A DNA stretch of 64,000 nucleotides, from the NCBI RefSeq assembly GCF_014640535.1, contig NZ_BMHD01000001.1:124001-188000 (forward strand), given 5' to 3'. This DNA comes from Cnuibacter physcomitrellae. Its GTDB lineage: Bacteria > Actinomycetota > Actinomycetes > Actinomycetales > Microbacteriaceae. Below the pieces are notes generated by a model that worked only from the letters and a program-made list of their open reading frames with translations, searched no databases and was not told where the DNA came from. The translations under genes were made by a program, and so were the position numbers. This document shows, one piece after another, positions 1 to 9,435 of this stretch; the first letter of the stretch is position 1; every line of letters starts with the position of its first letter.

Positions 1-3000
1 TCGACCACGGCGGGGACGATCCCGGTGGTCGTGCACGACCCCGCCGACGTCCCGCTCGTCGCGGACGGCTTCGTGGTGTCGCTGAACGCGGGCGTCGAGG
101 ACACGGTCGAGCCCCTTCCGCATGTGAGGGGCGGGACGGAGGCGCTGCGGCTGACCACGGTCGGCGTGCGAGACGGCGTGACCGTCGACGCCGACTACGT
201 CCAGGGCGCCGTGCGCCTGACGGCGTCGTCGGCCGGCACCTATCTGATCGACTACTCCGTCGCCGACGGATCTCGGACAGCGACGGGCACGATGCGCCTC
301 GAGGTCACCGCCGTCCCGGATGCGAACAGCGCTCCGGTCACGGTGCCCCACACCACCTTCGTGCGTCAGGGCAGCAGCGTCGAGATCGACGTCCTGGCCG
401 GCGACTACGATCCCGCGGGCGCCGTGCTCATCGTGACCTCCGCCGGCTCCGCCGCCGATCCGGGTGTCCAGGTGGAGGTCCTCGAGCAGAGGACGATCAG
501 GGTCACGCTCACCGGGCCGCTCGCGGGAGGGTCGACCTCCTTCGCCTACACGGTCAGCAACGGACTCGCCTCGGCGGCGGGCTCGGTCACCGTCGTCGAG
601 GTGACGCCTCCCGCCATCAGGCAGCCCCCGGTCGCGGTGGCGGATGTCGCGTCCGTCCGCGTCGGCGACGTCGTCGACATCCCGGTGCTCGACAACGACA
701 GCCAGCCCGACGGCGACCAGCTCAGCCTCCATGCCGACCTCGCCCGCCCGCTGTCCGCCGGGTCGGGGCTCCTGTTCGCCTCGGGCTCCGTGCTGCGCTA
801 CCTCGCTCCGGCCACGCCCGGGGAGTACACGGCGGAGTACCGGGTCGACGCACCCGACGGGCAGTGGGCCACGGCGCAGGTCACGATCCGCGTGCGCGAG
901 GCCGACGCCGCGTCGAACTCCGCGCCCGTGCCCGCGCGGGTCACCGCCCGTGTCCTCTCGGGCGAGACCGTCCGCATCCCCATCCCGCTCACGGGGATCG
1001 ACCCCGACGGCGACTCGGTGCAGTTCGCCGGCGTCGACTCCGCGCCGGAGAAGGGCACGATCTCCGCCACGGGCGTCTCCTGGCTCGAGTACACGGCGGG
1101 CGACTACTCCGCCGGGACGGACACGTTCGGCTACACCGTGGTCGACAGCCTCGGAGCCCGGGCGAGCGGGACCATCCGGGTCGGCATCTCGCCCCGGGCC
1201 GACGGAGCGCGCCCGCCCGTCGCGACGCCGGACGAGGTCGTGGTCCGTCCGGGGCGCACCGTCCTCGTCCCCGTCCTCGCCAACGACTCCGACCCCGACG
1301 GCAGCCCGCTCAGCCTGGTCCGGGTCTCCGCGCAGGACGGGGCGGCCACCGCCGCCGTGTCGGGCGACCTCGTCGCGATCACGGCACCGTCGACGCCCGG
1401 GCGTTACGGCTTCGTCTACGAGATCGAGAACCAGCGAGGCGGGACGAGCTCGACCTTCGTCACCGCCGACGTCACCCCGGATGCGCCGCTCGCCCGGCCC
1501 GTCGTCTCCGACACCGTGCTCACCCTCGACGACATCGCGGGCCGCGACAGCGTCGACGTCGACGTGCTCGAGAACGTCTTCTTCGCCGAGGGGCCGGCGT
1601 CGCAGCTCGACCTCCGTGTCGGCGACGGGTACTCGTCCGCGGCCTCGGTCACGCCCGAGCACCGGCTGCGCGTCGAGGTCCGCGAGGGCCGGCAGATCAT
1701 CCCGTTCACGGTCGCCCACCCCGAGGATCCGACCATCACGGCGTCCGGGTTCGTCTGGGTGCCGGGCACACGCGATGCGCTTCCGCAGCTGCGTTCCGGT
1801 GCACCGGCCCTCGTCGTGCAGAGCGGAGCCGAGCTGCGGATCCCCCTCGCCGATCAGGTCGTGGTCGCCGGCGACGGGACGCCCCGCATCTCCGATCCCA
1901 ACACCGTCCGTGCCACGCACGCCGATGGGTCCTCGCTGGTGTCCGGCGACACGACCCTGGTCTACCGCAGTGCGGCCGACTACTACGGCCCGGCCTCGAT
2001 CTCGTTCGAGGTCGCCGACGGCGCCGGACCGGATGCCCGGCGGGCCACGCTCGTGCTCCCCATCACGGTCAGACCCGCCACGAACCAGCCCCCCGTCTTC
2101 GACGGTGCCGTGATCGAGTTCGAGCCCGGTCAGCAGAAGAACATCGACCTCACGAAGCTGACGACCTACCCGTATCCGGGCGCGGGGAACCTGCTGAGCT
2201 ACCGGGTGCTGGGGGAGGCGCCTTCCGGCTTCGCCTTCTCCCTCGACGGCACGACCCTGACGATGACGGCCGACCCGTCGACCCGGCGCGGGGCCACGGG
2301 CTCCCTCTCGATCGGCGTCGCCGACAAGCAGAGCGAGGGCCGCTCCGGCCGCATCGACGTGTCGGTCGTCGCGTCGACGAGGCCGCTGGCGGTCCTCGGC
2401 ACCGACTCCGTGATCGCGCCGCGCGGAGGCACCACCACGGTCGACGTGCTCGCGAACGACCGGGCGGGCAACCCGTTCCCCGACGTGCCCCTCCAGGTCG
2501 TCGCCGTCCGGGGAACCGACTCCGCGACGCTCCCCGCCGGGGTGTCGGTGGCCACGTCGGCCGACAGGGCGTCGCTCTCGGTGACGGTCGCGGGCGACGC
2601 GGCTCCAGGCGACCTCACCCTGCAGTACCAGGTGGCGGATGCGACACAGGACTCCTCGCGGTACGTCTGGGGCACGGTCCGCGTCTCGGTCCAGGACAGA
2701 CCGGCGCCGGTGACGGGTCTCGTGGTCGCCGGGTTCGGCGATCGCGAGGTGGACGTGTCGTTCGCTCCGGGCGCGGCCAACAACTCGGCGATCTCGGCCT
2801 TCCTCGCCACGGCGACGACGGCCTCCGGAACGTCGGTCACGACCACCTGCGCGACCACGCGCTGCACGGTGCGGACCCCGGGGAACGGATCGGCGTCCGC
2901 GGTCAGGATCACGGTCTCGGCGCAGAACGGCATCGGCGCATCCGATCCCACGCCGCTCGGCCCGCTGGTCTGGTCCGACGTGCTGCCCGGCCCGCCGACC

Positions 3001-4152
3001 GGACTGACGCTCACTCCGGGTGACGGCTCGATCCGAGCCTCGTGGAGCCCGGCGGTCGTCCTCGACGGCGGCTCGCCGGTGTCCGCCTACGAGGTGCGCG
3101 TCGACGGACGACTGGTGCAGACGTTGCCCGCCTGCTCGTCCGCCTGCGCCACCACCCTCGGGGGAGTCGCGAACGGCGTGTCGACCACCGTCGTCGTCAC
3201 GGCGAAGAACGACGCGTACCCGGCCCTGGCGGTGTGGTCCGGCAGCGAGGCGAGCGGCACCACCACCCCCTTCGGCGCCCCCATCGCCTCGGGAGCGTCG
3301 GCCGTCGCCGAGACGGGCGCCGCGGGACGCGACGTCGTGGTGGGCTGGTCGGGCTTCGGCGACAACGGGAACCCGGTGGCGGGATACGTCGCCCAGCTCC
3401 TGCGCGCGGGATCCGGCGTACCCCAGGGGGCGCAGGCGTGCTCGGTGTCGGAGGGGAGGGTCTCCCTCCCCAGCGTCGGCGGCGACGTCCTCGCCCAGCA
3501 GCAGACCGGTGGTCCGGGAGCGGTGCGCTTCGCCTCGCTCGACGCCTCGAGCGCCGACTACTCGGTCGTCGTGTGGGGGTGGAACGCGGCAGGATGCACG
3601 CCGTCGGCGGTGCAGACCGTGTCGGTCTATCCCCGACCCGGTGTGCCCACGGCGACCGTGACCATGGTGCAGGACGGGTCGACGTGGGACGCCTACGTCT
3701 CGGTCAGCGGCGACGGATCGCGGTACCGCATCCAGCGCGTCGACGACGGCGGCGCCCCCGTCGGGGATCCGGCGGACTTCTCCGGCGCGGGCTTCCCTCG
3801 AGCGCTCGTCGGCGGTGCGTTCGGGGACGTGCTCCGCTTCCGGCTCCAGGCCTGCTCGGTCTGGTCGACGGTGCAGCTGTGCGGCGACTGGTCCACGCCG
3901 TATGCGGCCCCGGAGCCGTCCCTGACCTTCGACCTGGATCCCGATCCGCAGCTCGTCGGCGACACGTTCTCCTGGGTCAACCCGCCGGCCAACGGCGGCC
4001 TCCCCGCTGCGTTCGTCTGCGGTCGCAGCGGATCGGCGGCGACCGCCACGGCCACCGGACCGACCTGCACCGTCCCGCCGGGCGACGGAGCCCCCTGGCT
4101 CGAGGTCACCGTGGCCGGACACTCGTACACCGTCTCCGGATCGAAGGGATGA
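1..4152 (+). CDS. Giant Ig-like / fibronectin III surface protein, 5' truncated
   Basis: The frame is open from the first base, so the true start and any signal peptide lie outside the window; the GTG at 25 is not a credible start. About 1383 residues are visible. Successive Ig-like modules (cadherin/VCBS type) carry the recurring signature PPVA...V..G..V.(I/V)PVL.NDS.PDG, clearest near nt 625 and 1210, with weaker copies near 310, 910, 2090 and 2390. From about nt 2700 the repeats look like fibronectin III domains, with paired cysteines (TTCATTRC, PACSSACA) suggesting an oxidising extracellular location. No LPXTG motif or C-terminal membrane helix is present, so anchoring, if any, would be N-terminal. 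The stop overlaps the MoxR start (ATGA), placing it first in an operon with MoxR, DUF58, transglutaminase-like and FHA proteins. An adhesin or wall-associated structural role is inference. Confidence 0.8.
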   Translation, partial: STTAGTIPVVVHDPADVPLVADGFVVSLNAGVEDTVEPLPHVRGGTEALRLTTVGVRDGVTVDADYVQGAVRLTASSAGTYLIDYSVADGSRTATGTMRLEVTAVPDANSAPVTVPHTTFVRQGSSVEIDVLAGDYDPAGAVLIVTSAGSAADPGVQVEVLEQRTIRVTLTGPLAGGSTSFAYTVSNGLASAAGSVTVVEVTPPAIRQPPVAVADVASVRVGDVVDIPVLDNDSQPDGDQLSLHADLARPLSAGSGLLFASGSVLRYLAPATPGEYTAEYRVDAPDGQWATAQVTIRVREADAASNSAPVPARVTARVLSGETVRIPIPLTGIDPDGDSVQFAGVDSAPEKGTISATGVSWLEYTAGDYSAGTDTFGYTVVDSLGARASGTIRVGISPRADGARPPVATPDEVVVRPGRTVLVPVLANDSDPDGSPLSLVRVSAQDGAATAAVSGDLVAITAPSTPGRYGFVYEIENQRGGTSSTFVTADVTPDAPLARPVVSDTVLTLDDIAGRDSVDVDVLENVFFAEGPASQLDLRVGDGYSSAASVTPEHRLRVEVREGRQIIPFTVAHPEDPTITASGFVWVPGTRDALPQLRSGAPALVVQSGAELRIPLADQVVVAGDGTPRISDPNTVRATHADGSSLVSGDTTLVYRSAADYYGPASISFEVADGAGPDARRATLVLPITVRPATNQPPVFDGAVIEFEPGQQKNIDLTKLTTYPYPGAGNLLSYRVLGEAPSGFAFSLDGTTLTMTADPSTRRGATGSLSIGVADKQSEGRSGRIDVSVVASTRPLAVLGTDSVIAPRGGTTTVDVLANDRAGNPFPDVPLQVVAVRGTDSATLPAGVSVATSADRASLSVTVAGDAAPGDLTLQYQVADATQDSSRYVWGTVRVSVQDRPAPVTGLVVAGFGDREVDVSFAPGAANNSAISAFLATATTASGTSVTTTCATTRCTVRTPGNGSASAVRITVSAQNGIGASDPTPLGPLVWSDVLPGPPTGLTLTPGDGSIRASWSPAVVLDGGSPVSAYEVRVDGRLVQTLPACSSACATTLGGVANGVSTTVVVTAKNDAYPALAVWSGSEASGTTTPFGAPIASGASAVAETGAAGRDVVVGWSGFGDNGNPVAGYVAQLLRAGSGVPQGAQACSVSEGRVSLPSVGGDVLAQQQTGGPGAVRFASLDASSADYSVVVWGWNAAGCTPSAVQTVSVYPRPGVPTATVTMVQDGSTWDAYVSVSGDGSRYRIQRVDDGGAPVGDPADFSGAGFPRALVGGAFGDVLRFRLQACSVWSTVQLCGDWSTPYAAPEPSLTFDLDPDPQLVGDTFSWVNPPANGGLPAAFVCGRSGSAATATATGPTCTVPPGDGAPWLEVTVAGHSYTVSGSKG

Positions 4153-5126
4153 GCATGACCATGACACCCGAGCAGGCCACCCGCTTCGCCGACGTGTTCG
4201 CCCGCTTGGCCGCGGGCGTCGAGCAGGCGCTGCAGGGCAAGCCCCACGTCGTCAGGCTCTCCCTCGTCGCCCTGCTCTCGGAGGGGCACCTCCTGCTCGA
4301 GGATGCGCCGGGGACCGGGAAGACCTCTCTGGCGCGCGCGATCGCGCAGAGCGTGCGAGGGACCGCGAGCCGGATCCAGTTCACGCCCGACCTGCTGCCC
4401 GGCGACATCACGGGGGTCTCCGTGTACGACCAGAGCGCGCGCGCCTTCGAGTTCCGTCCCGGCCCCGTCTTCGCCACCGTCCTCCTGGCCGACGAGATCA
4501 ACCGGGCCTCGCCGAAGACCCAGTCCGCCCTGCTCGAGGTGATGGAGGAGGGACGGGTCACGGTCGACGGCCGGTCGCATCCGGTGGGGGAGCCGTTCAT
4601 GGTGATCGCGACGCAGAACCCCGTCGAGCAGGCCGGCACCTACCGTCTCCCCGAGGCGCAGCTCGACCGCTTCCTCATCAAGACCTCGATCGGGTATCCC
4701 GACCACGCCACGACCCTCCGCATCCTGGAGGGCTCCACGGAACGCGCGCACTCGACGGCGCTCCCGCCGATCATCACGAGCGAGGGGGTGACCGTGCTCG
4801 CCGCGGAGGCCCGCACGGCCCACGTCGACGCGTCGATCAACGACTACATCGTCCGACTGGTGCAGGCCACCCGTGACGCCCCCGAGACGAGGCTCGGCGC
4901 CAGCGTTCGCGCGGCGCTTGCTCTGTCGCGGGCGGCGAAGACGTACGCGGCGTCGTCAGGGCGCCACTACGTCGTCCCCGACGACGTGAAGGCCCTCGCC
5001 GAGCCCGTGCTGGCCCACCGGCTCCTGCTCGACCCCGAGGCGGAGTTCGACGGAGTCTCGGCGTCGAGCCTGGTCGGACAGATCCTGCTCGAGGTGGCAC
5101 CACCCGGAGAGCCGACGGCCGCATGA
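4149..5126 (+). CDS. MoxR-family AAA+ ATPase
   Basis: A 325-residue MoxR ATPase. Walker A is EDAPGTGKTSLA (about residue 50), Walker B is LLADEINRASPKTQ (about 113), and the sensor region is NPVEQAGTYRLPEAQLDRF; a C-terminal lid follows. The family acts as ATP-driven chaperones for assembly or activation of complexes, usually with a DUF58 partner encoded next door, as here. The ATG overlaps the stop of the upstream surface-protein gene (ATGA) and its own stop overlaps the DUF58 start (ATGA), so translational coupling is likely. The substrate is unknown; the operon suggests an envelope-located client. The long frame extending upstream of this ATG is a shadow of the surface-protein gene. Confidence 0.93.
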   Translation: MSMTMTPEQATRFADVFARLAAGVEQALQGKPHVVRLSLVALLSEGHLLLEDAPGTGKTSLARAIAQSVRGTASRIQFTPDLLPGDITGVSVYDQSARAFEFRPGPVFATVLLADEINRASPKTQSALLEVMEEGRVTVDGRSHPVGEPFMVIATQNPVEQAGTYRLPEAQLDRFLIKTSIGYPDHATTLRILEGSTERAHSTALPPIITSEGVTVLAAEARTAHVDASINDYIVRLVQATRDAPETRLGASVRAALALSRAAKTYAASSGRHYVVPDDVKALAEPVLAHRLLLDPEAEFDGVSASSLVGQILLEVAPPGEPTAA

Positions 5127-6298
5127 GGACGCTCCCGGTGGCGGTCTCCGCCGGGGGATGGACGGTCCTCGGAGGCGGGATCGCGACGCTCGTCGCGGGT
5201 CTGGCCCTGGGCTGGACCGAGCTCGTCGTCATCGGCGTGGCGTGCCTCGTGACCGCGCTCGTCTGCGCCCTCCTCCTGCTCGGCCGCCGGGCAGGGCGCA
5301 TGGAGATCTCCGTCGCCGAGCGGCATGTGGTCGCCGGTGCTCACGCCACCGTCTCGGTCTCCGTGCAGAATTCCACCCCGCGGCGTCTCCGCGCGACCGA
5401 GGCGGAGCTGCCGGTGGGAGTTCGGATCGAGTCGCTCGACCTTCCCGGAGTCCGCCCGGGAGGGGAGGTGTCGGCCACGGTCGTCGTGCAGACCCCGCGT
5501 CGTGGTGTGCTGCGACTGGGCCCGGTGCGCGTGGTCCGCCGCGATCCCCTCGGTCTTGCACGCCGCGAGGTGTCCCGATCGGATGCGCGGGACCTCTACG
5601 TGCATCCGCGGACGGTCGATCTCGCCGTGGCGTCGACAGGCCTGCTGCGCGATCTCGAGGGCCTCTCGTCGCGCGACCTCACCGACAGCGACATGGCGTT
5701 CCACACCCTCCGCGAGTACGTGCCGGGCGACGATCGCCGTCACATCCACTGGCGGAGCACGGCGAAGACGGGCTCATTCATGGTGCGCCAGTTCGAGCAG
5801 ACGCGGCGCAGCCATCTCGTCGTCGCGCTGTCGACGCGTCCGGGAGACTACGCCGGTGACGAGGAGTTCGAGCTCGCGGTGAGCATCGCGGCGTCGATCG
5901 GAGTGCGCGCGGTCCGCGACGCCACGACGGTGAGCGTCCTCGCCTCGAGCGGCTCCGAGCGTACGACGTCCCTCAGCGTCCGTACCCCGCGTGACCTCCT
6001 CGACGATCTGAGCGTGGTGCACCCGGTCCCCGGGGCCCCGGGGCCGGCACGGCTCGCCCGGGGCATCGCCGAGTCGGGGAGCGGTGCCTCCGTGGTCCTC
6101 CTCGTGTGCGGATCGGCGGTGGCCACGCGGGAGCTCAGGTCGGCCGCGGCGGCCCTGCCGCCGGAGGTCGAGGTGATCGGGCTCGTCGCCGACCCGGAGG
6201 CGAGCGCGTCGATCGTGCCGTTCGACGGCATCCGCGTGGCCCGCATCGGCTACCTGGACGACCTCGTGCGCGCCCTGGTGAGGATGGCGGCGACGTGA
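5123..6298 (+). CDS. DUF58 family protein (MoxR partner)
   Basis: A 391-residue protein with two hydrophobic N-terminal segments (about residues 10-55) and then a DUF58 core including the family signature DDRRHIHWRSTAKTG (about residue 203) followed by an FMVRQFE segment. The C-terminal part resembles a von Willebrand A-like fold, as in other DUF58 proteins. DUF58 proteins are typical partners of MoxR ATPases, and the four-base overlaps on both sides agree with that. The membrane segments suggest it presents the MoxR activity at the cytoplasmic membrane; that is inference. Confidence 0.9.
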   Translation: MRTLPVAVSAGGWTVLGGGIATLVAGLALGWTELVVIGVACLVTALVCALLLLGRRAGRMEISVAERHVVAGAHATVSVSVQNSTPRRLRATEAELPVGVRIESLDLPGVRPGGEVSATVVVQTPRRGVLRLGPVRVVRRDPLGLARREVSRSDARDLYVHPRTVDLAVASTGLLRDLEGLSSRDLTDSDMAFHTLREYVPGDDRRHIHWRSTAKTGSFMVRQFEQTRRSHLVVALSTRPGDYAGDEEFELAVSIAASIGVRAVRDATTVSVLASSGSERTTSLSVRTPRDLLDDLSVVHPVPGAPGPARLARGIAESGSGASVVLLVCGSAVATRELRSAAAALPPEVEVIGLVADPEASASIVPFDGIRVARIGYLDDLVRALVRMAAT

Positions 6299-8703
6299 GC
6301 GTCCTCCGCCCGGGAGGCACCCGCGCCCCGCGCGGCACCTCGTCCGCCTCACCCGCGCGATCCGCGTGGACACCGTCCGCGGCGCGGTCGCCGGGGCCGC
6401 CGCTCCGGTCGTCGGCGACGCGGTCGGGCGGACCGTCGGTGCCCGACCGGTCGTCTCCGTCCGCACGGCGCCGAGCACTCCTCGCCCTCGCCGCGGTGGG
6501 ACTCGTGGTGATCGGTGCCGCGGCGTGGTGGCCGGTGTACGCCTCGCCGTGGTTCCTCGTCTGCGCCGGAGGAGCGCTGTTCGCCGGCGTCGCCCTCGCG
6601 GGGGCCGGAGCGGTCGCCCGGTGGAGGCCGCACGTGGTGCTGCTCGCCGTTGCGGGGGCCTGGCTCCTGCTCGGCGTCCCGCTCGCGGTCCCCTCCCAGG
6701 CGCTCTGGGGGGTGCTCCCCACGCCGCAGGGGCTCGTCGACCTGATCACGACCTCCGCGACCGGATGGCGCGCACTGCTCACGATCGACCCCCCGGTCGG
6801 CGACTTCCAGGCGCTCCTCGTCCCCCTGTTCGTCCTCGTCCTGGCGGCGAGCGCCTCGACGGTGTCGCTCGCGCTCCGATCGGCGCGGCCCGCGCTCTCG
6901 CTGCTGCCCCCCGTCGTCGTCCTCCTCGCCGGCCTCGCGTTCGGCGACGGGGAGCCCCTGGCGCCCCTCGCGCTCGGCGGCGCCTTCGCCCTCCTCGCCC
7001 TCCTCGCCCTGGCTCTGCTGGGGAGCGCGTCGATCAGCCGGACCCTCGTGGCCGGGCTCCTGGTGCTCATGACGGTCGCGGCCGGTCTCGGCGCGGGAGC
7101 ACTGGTCGTCGGCGGCTCCCGGGCGGCGGTCCGCGACGCCGTGTCGCAGCCGTTCGATCCCCGCAGGCTCGACAGCCCGTTGAGCGGCTTCAGAGCCGAC
7201 ATCGTCGGCCCTGAGGCGGATGCCGTGCGGCTCGACGTCCCGTCCTCGCTGGCCGGACGGCTCGTGTCGATCGCGAGGATGGACTCGTACGACGGGGTGG
7301 TCTACCGGGCGGGCGACTCGACCGAGGCCTCCTCCCTGTTCTCTCGGGTGCCGCAGTCGATCGGCCCCGCCCTCCCGGGCGAGAGCGAGTACTCCCTCAC
7401 CGTCGAGGCCGCCGGCGGCGTCTGGCTGCCCCTCCCGGGCGCACCGTCGTCGATCGAGTTCGACGCGGGCGCGGGATCCGGAACGGAGTCGACGAGCCCG
7501 TCCGGCGCCGCGGGCGTCGATCCGCAGGACGACCTCTTCTACAGCCGTCCGCTCGAGACCGCGGCCGTCAGCACCGGGCTCGTCGCCGGGACCTCGTATC
7601 GTGTGCGCTCGACCCTGATCGACGAGATCGCCGAGCCCGCCGACCTCGTCCCCGGTGCGGCCGCCGCGCCGTCCCCGACCGCGCCGCCAGAGGTGGCCGC
7701 GTGGGCGGCCGACCATGCGGATGCGGATGCCGACCCTGCAGAACGTTTGGCCTCCCTGGTCGATGCGCTCCGACAGGGCTACGTGAGCCATGGCCAACCG
7801 GGGGAGCCGTTCAGCCGTTCCGGGCACGGCGCCGATCGGATCGCGGAGCTCCTCACCGACGCACCCATGCTGGGCGACGACGAGCAGTACGCGGTCGCCG
7901 GGGCCCTGCTGGCGCAGCAGGTGGGGTTCCCGGCCCGTGTGGCACTGGGCTACCGGGTGCCGTCGAACCAGGACGGCGCCGATCCGATCGCCGTCACGGG
8001 CCGCGACACCGTCGCGTGGGTGGAGGTGCTCGACGCCGAACGCGGCTGGGTCGCGATCGATGTGACCCCGCTCGAGCGACCCGTGCCCGACGACGTCGAC
8101 GAGCAGCAGTCGACGACCGTGCAGCCCCCGCGGGTCCTGCCGCCCCGTTCCAGCGACGAGAACATCCCGCCCGACACGACGACCACGCAGCCGACCGACC
8201 GGGACGAGCCGCAGCGCGATCCCTTCGCCGAGCTGCTCCGGGCGGTGGCGATCTGGACCGGGCTCGGAGCGGCCGTCCTCGCCGTGCTGCTCTCGCCCTT
8301 CCTGGCGGTCATCGCGGCGAAGGTCGTGCGCAGGTCTCGCCGCCGACGACGCGGCGACCCGCGGGACAGGGCCGCGCAGGCCTGGTCCGAGATCCGCGAC
8401 GCCGGGGTCGACGCCCGTCTCCTGCCCCGGCGCACGTCGACCGCGCCCGCGTCGACCAGGGCCGAGACCGCGTCGGCGCTCGACAGCCCGGCCGCGCGCG
8501 ACATCGCGGTGCTCGTCGACCGCGCGCAGTTCGCCCCGACCGTCCCCCTGCCGGCCGACCTCGACCGGATCTGGGCGCAGACCGACGAGGAGCGGACGCG
8601 GATCATGCGCACGGGTGGCCGGTGGTCCCGCCTGCGAGCGGCGATCTCGCTCCGATCGTTGCGCACGTATCATGGCAAGGGCGGAAGGCGGACGAGCGAG
8701 TGA
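6295..8703 (+). CDS. Membrane transglutaminase-like protein lacking catalytic Cys/His
   Basis: Start taken as the GTG overlapping the DUF58 stop, giving 802 residues; the frame is open further upstream, but only as overlap with DUF58. A basic Ala/Ser/Pro-rich N-terminus precedes about seven membrane helices (to about residue 285), then a long extracytoplasmic region, one C-terminal helix near residue 660 and an Arg-rich cytoplasmic tail. The extracytoplasmic part contains a transglutaminase/protease-like core of the TgpA type. The segment normally reading G-x-C-E-Q is GDDEQYAVAGALLAQQVGFP, and the usual DAHAWVEV is DTVAWVEV, so the cysteine and histidine of the triad are both missing. It is therefore probably a non-catalytic, binding or scaffolding version. 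Operon position (MoxR-DUF58-TG) is classic for this family. Confidence 0.85.
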   Translation: MSVLRPGGTRAPRGTSSASPARSAWTPSAARSPGPPLRSSATRSGGPSVPDRSSPSARRRALLALAAVGLVVIGAAAWWPVYASPWFLVCAGGALFAGVALAGAGAVARWRPHVVLLAVAGAWLLLGVPLAVPSQALWGVLPTPQGLVDLITTSATGWRALLTIDPPVGDFQALLVPLFVLVLAASASTVSLALRSARPALSLLPPVVVLLAGLAFGDGEPLAPLALGGAFALLALLALALLGSASISRTLVAGLLVLMTVAAGLGAGALVVGGSRAAVRDAVSQPFDPRRLDSPLSGFRADIVGPEADAVRLDVPSSLAGRLVSIARMDSYDGVVYRAGDSTEASSLFSRVPQSIGPALPGESEYSLTVEAAGGVWLPLPGAPSSIEFDAGAGSGTESTSPSGAAGVDPQDDLFYSRPLETAAVSTGLVAGTSYRVRSTLIDEIAEPADLVPGAAAAPSPTAPPEVAAWAADHADADADPAERLASLVDALRQGYVSHGQPGEPFSRSGHGADRIAELLTDAPMLGDDEQYAVAGALLAQQVGFPARVALGYRVPSNQDGADPIAVTGRDTVAWVEVLDAERGWVAIDVTPLERPVPDDVDEQQSTTVQPPRVLPPRSSDENIPPDTTTTQPTDRDEPQRDPFAELLRAVAIWTGLGAAVLAVLLSPFLAVIAAKVVRRSRRRRRGDPRDRAAQAWSEIRDAGVDARLLPRRTSTAPASTRAETASALDSPAARDIAVLVDRAQFAPTVPLPADLDRIWAQTDEERTRIMRTGGRWSRLRAAISLRSLRTYHGKGGRRTSE

Positions 8704-9332
8704 AGTGCAGGACCTGCGGCATGACCCTGACCGAGGGCGCGCTCCTCTGCGGTGAATGCGGCACCTCCGCCCTCGCACCCGCGCCGACGCTCGGCGACAC
8801 CGCCCGCTACGACCGTCGTGCCCTGCGTCGTTCGATCGCGGCCCAGGCGGCCCAGGCCGGCCGAGCGGCAGGCGTCGTGCCCGCGGCCGGCGGGCCCCGG
8901 CACGCCGAGCTGCCGACCACCGCGATCCCCACGGTCGAGCGGACACGGGAGCCGGCGGCTCCGGCTCCGTCAGCCTCGTCTCCGTCGTATTCCGCCGACG
9001 CGGTCGATCCTCGGGTGTTCAGCCTGGCCTTCAGCACCGGCGACACGGTCCGCGTCTCCGGCCACGGTCTCGTGGGCCGGAACCCGACGCCCGCGGAAGG
9101 GGAGTCGTTCGACTACCTCGTCCAGATCGTCGACCCCGACCGGAGCATGTCGAAGACCCACCTCGAGTTCGGTGTGGCCGAGGACGGCTTCTGGATCCTC
9201 GACCGCGGATCGGCCAACGGCACCCGCATCGTCGAGGGGGACGAGGTGGTCGACCTCGACCCGGGCCTCCGCGTGGTCATCTACCGCGGGCTGCGCGTCG
9301 AGCTCGGCGACCAGTACTTCGACCTGCACTGA
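8700..9332 (+). CDS. Zinc-ribbon and FHA domain protein
   Basis: A 210-residue protein starting at the GTG that overlaps the previous stop (GTGA). The first 22 residues hold two cysteine pairs (CRTC, CGEC), a zinc-ribbon signature. A low-complexity Ala/Pro linker follows, then a C-terminal FHA domain (about residues 100-210) with the conserved GRNP, SKTHLEF and SANGT elements. FHA domains bind phosphothreonine, so this is likely the phospho-signalling reader of the operon, downstream of a Ser/Thr kinase not encoded in this window. It ends the operon: a hairpin follows the stop by five bases. Confidence 0.88.
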   Translation: MKCRTCGMTLTEGALLCGECGTSALAPAPTLGDTARYDRRALRRSIAAQAAQAGRAAGVVPAAGGPRHAELPTTAIPTVERTREPAAPAPSASSPSYSADAVDPRVFSLAFSTGDTVRVSGHGLVGRNPTPAEGESFDYLVQIVDPDRSMSKTHLEFGVAEDGFWILDRGSANGTRIVEGDEVVDLDPGLRVVIYRGLRVELGDQYFDLH

Positions 9333-9337
9333 CCCAG

Positions 9338-9356
9338 GTGCACGCCGTTCGTGCAC
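9338..9356 (+). terminator. Terminator-like hairpin after the MoxR/FHA operon
   Basis: A perfect 7-bp inverted repeat (GTGCACG/CGTGCAC, 5-nt loop) starts five bases after the FHA gene stop. There is no U-tract, so it may be a weak or factor-assisted terminator. Confidence 0.4.
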
Positions 9357-9435
9357 ACCCGCTCGGATGCGCGAATCAGTCCACAGATCGGCCGTCGGCC
9401 GGGTGCGAGGCGGCTCGATCGGCTTCACTCGAGGC

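Noticed and set aside
3042-5126. 694-residue version of MoxR
   Set aside because: The upstream part overlaps the surface-protein gene in another frame and is Arg/Gly-rich; MoxR starts at the ATGA overlap.
6349-8946. 865-residue minus-strand open frame opposite the transglutaminase-like gene
   Set aside because: Shadow frame crossing two genuine genes; highly Arg/Gly-rich, with no start signal.
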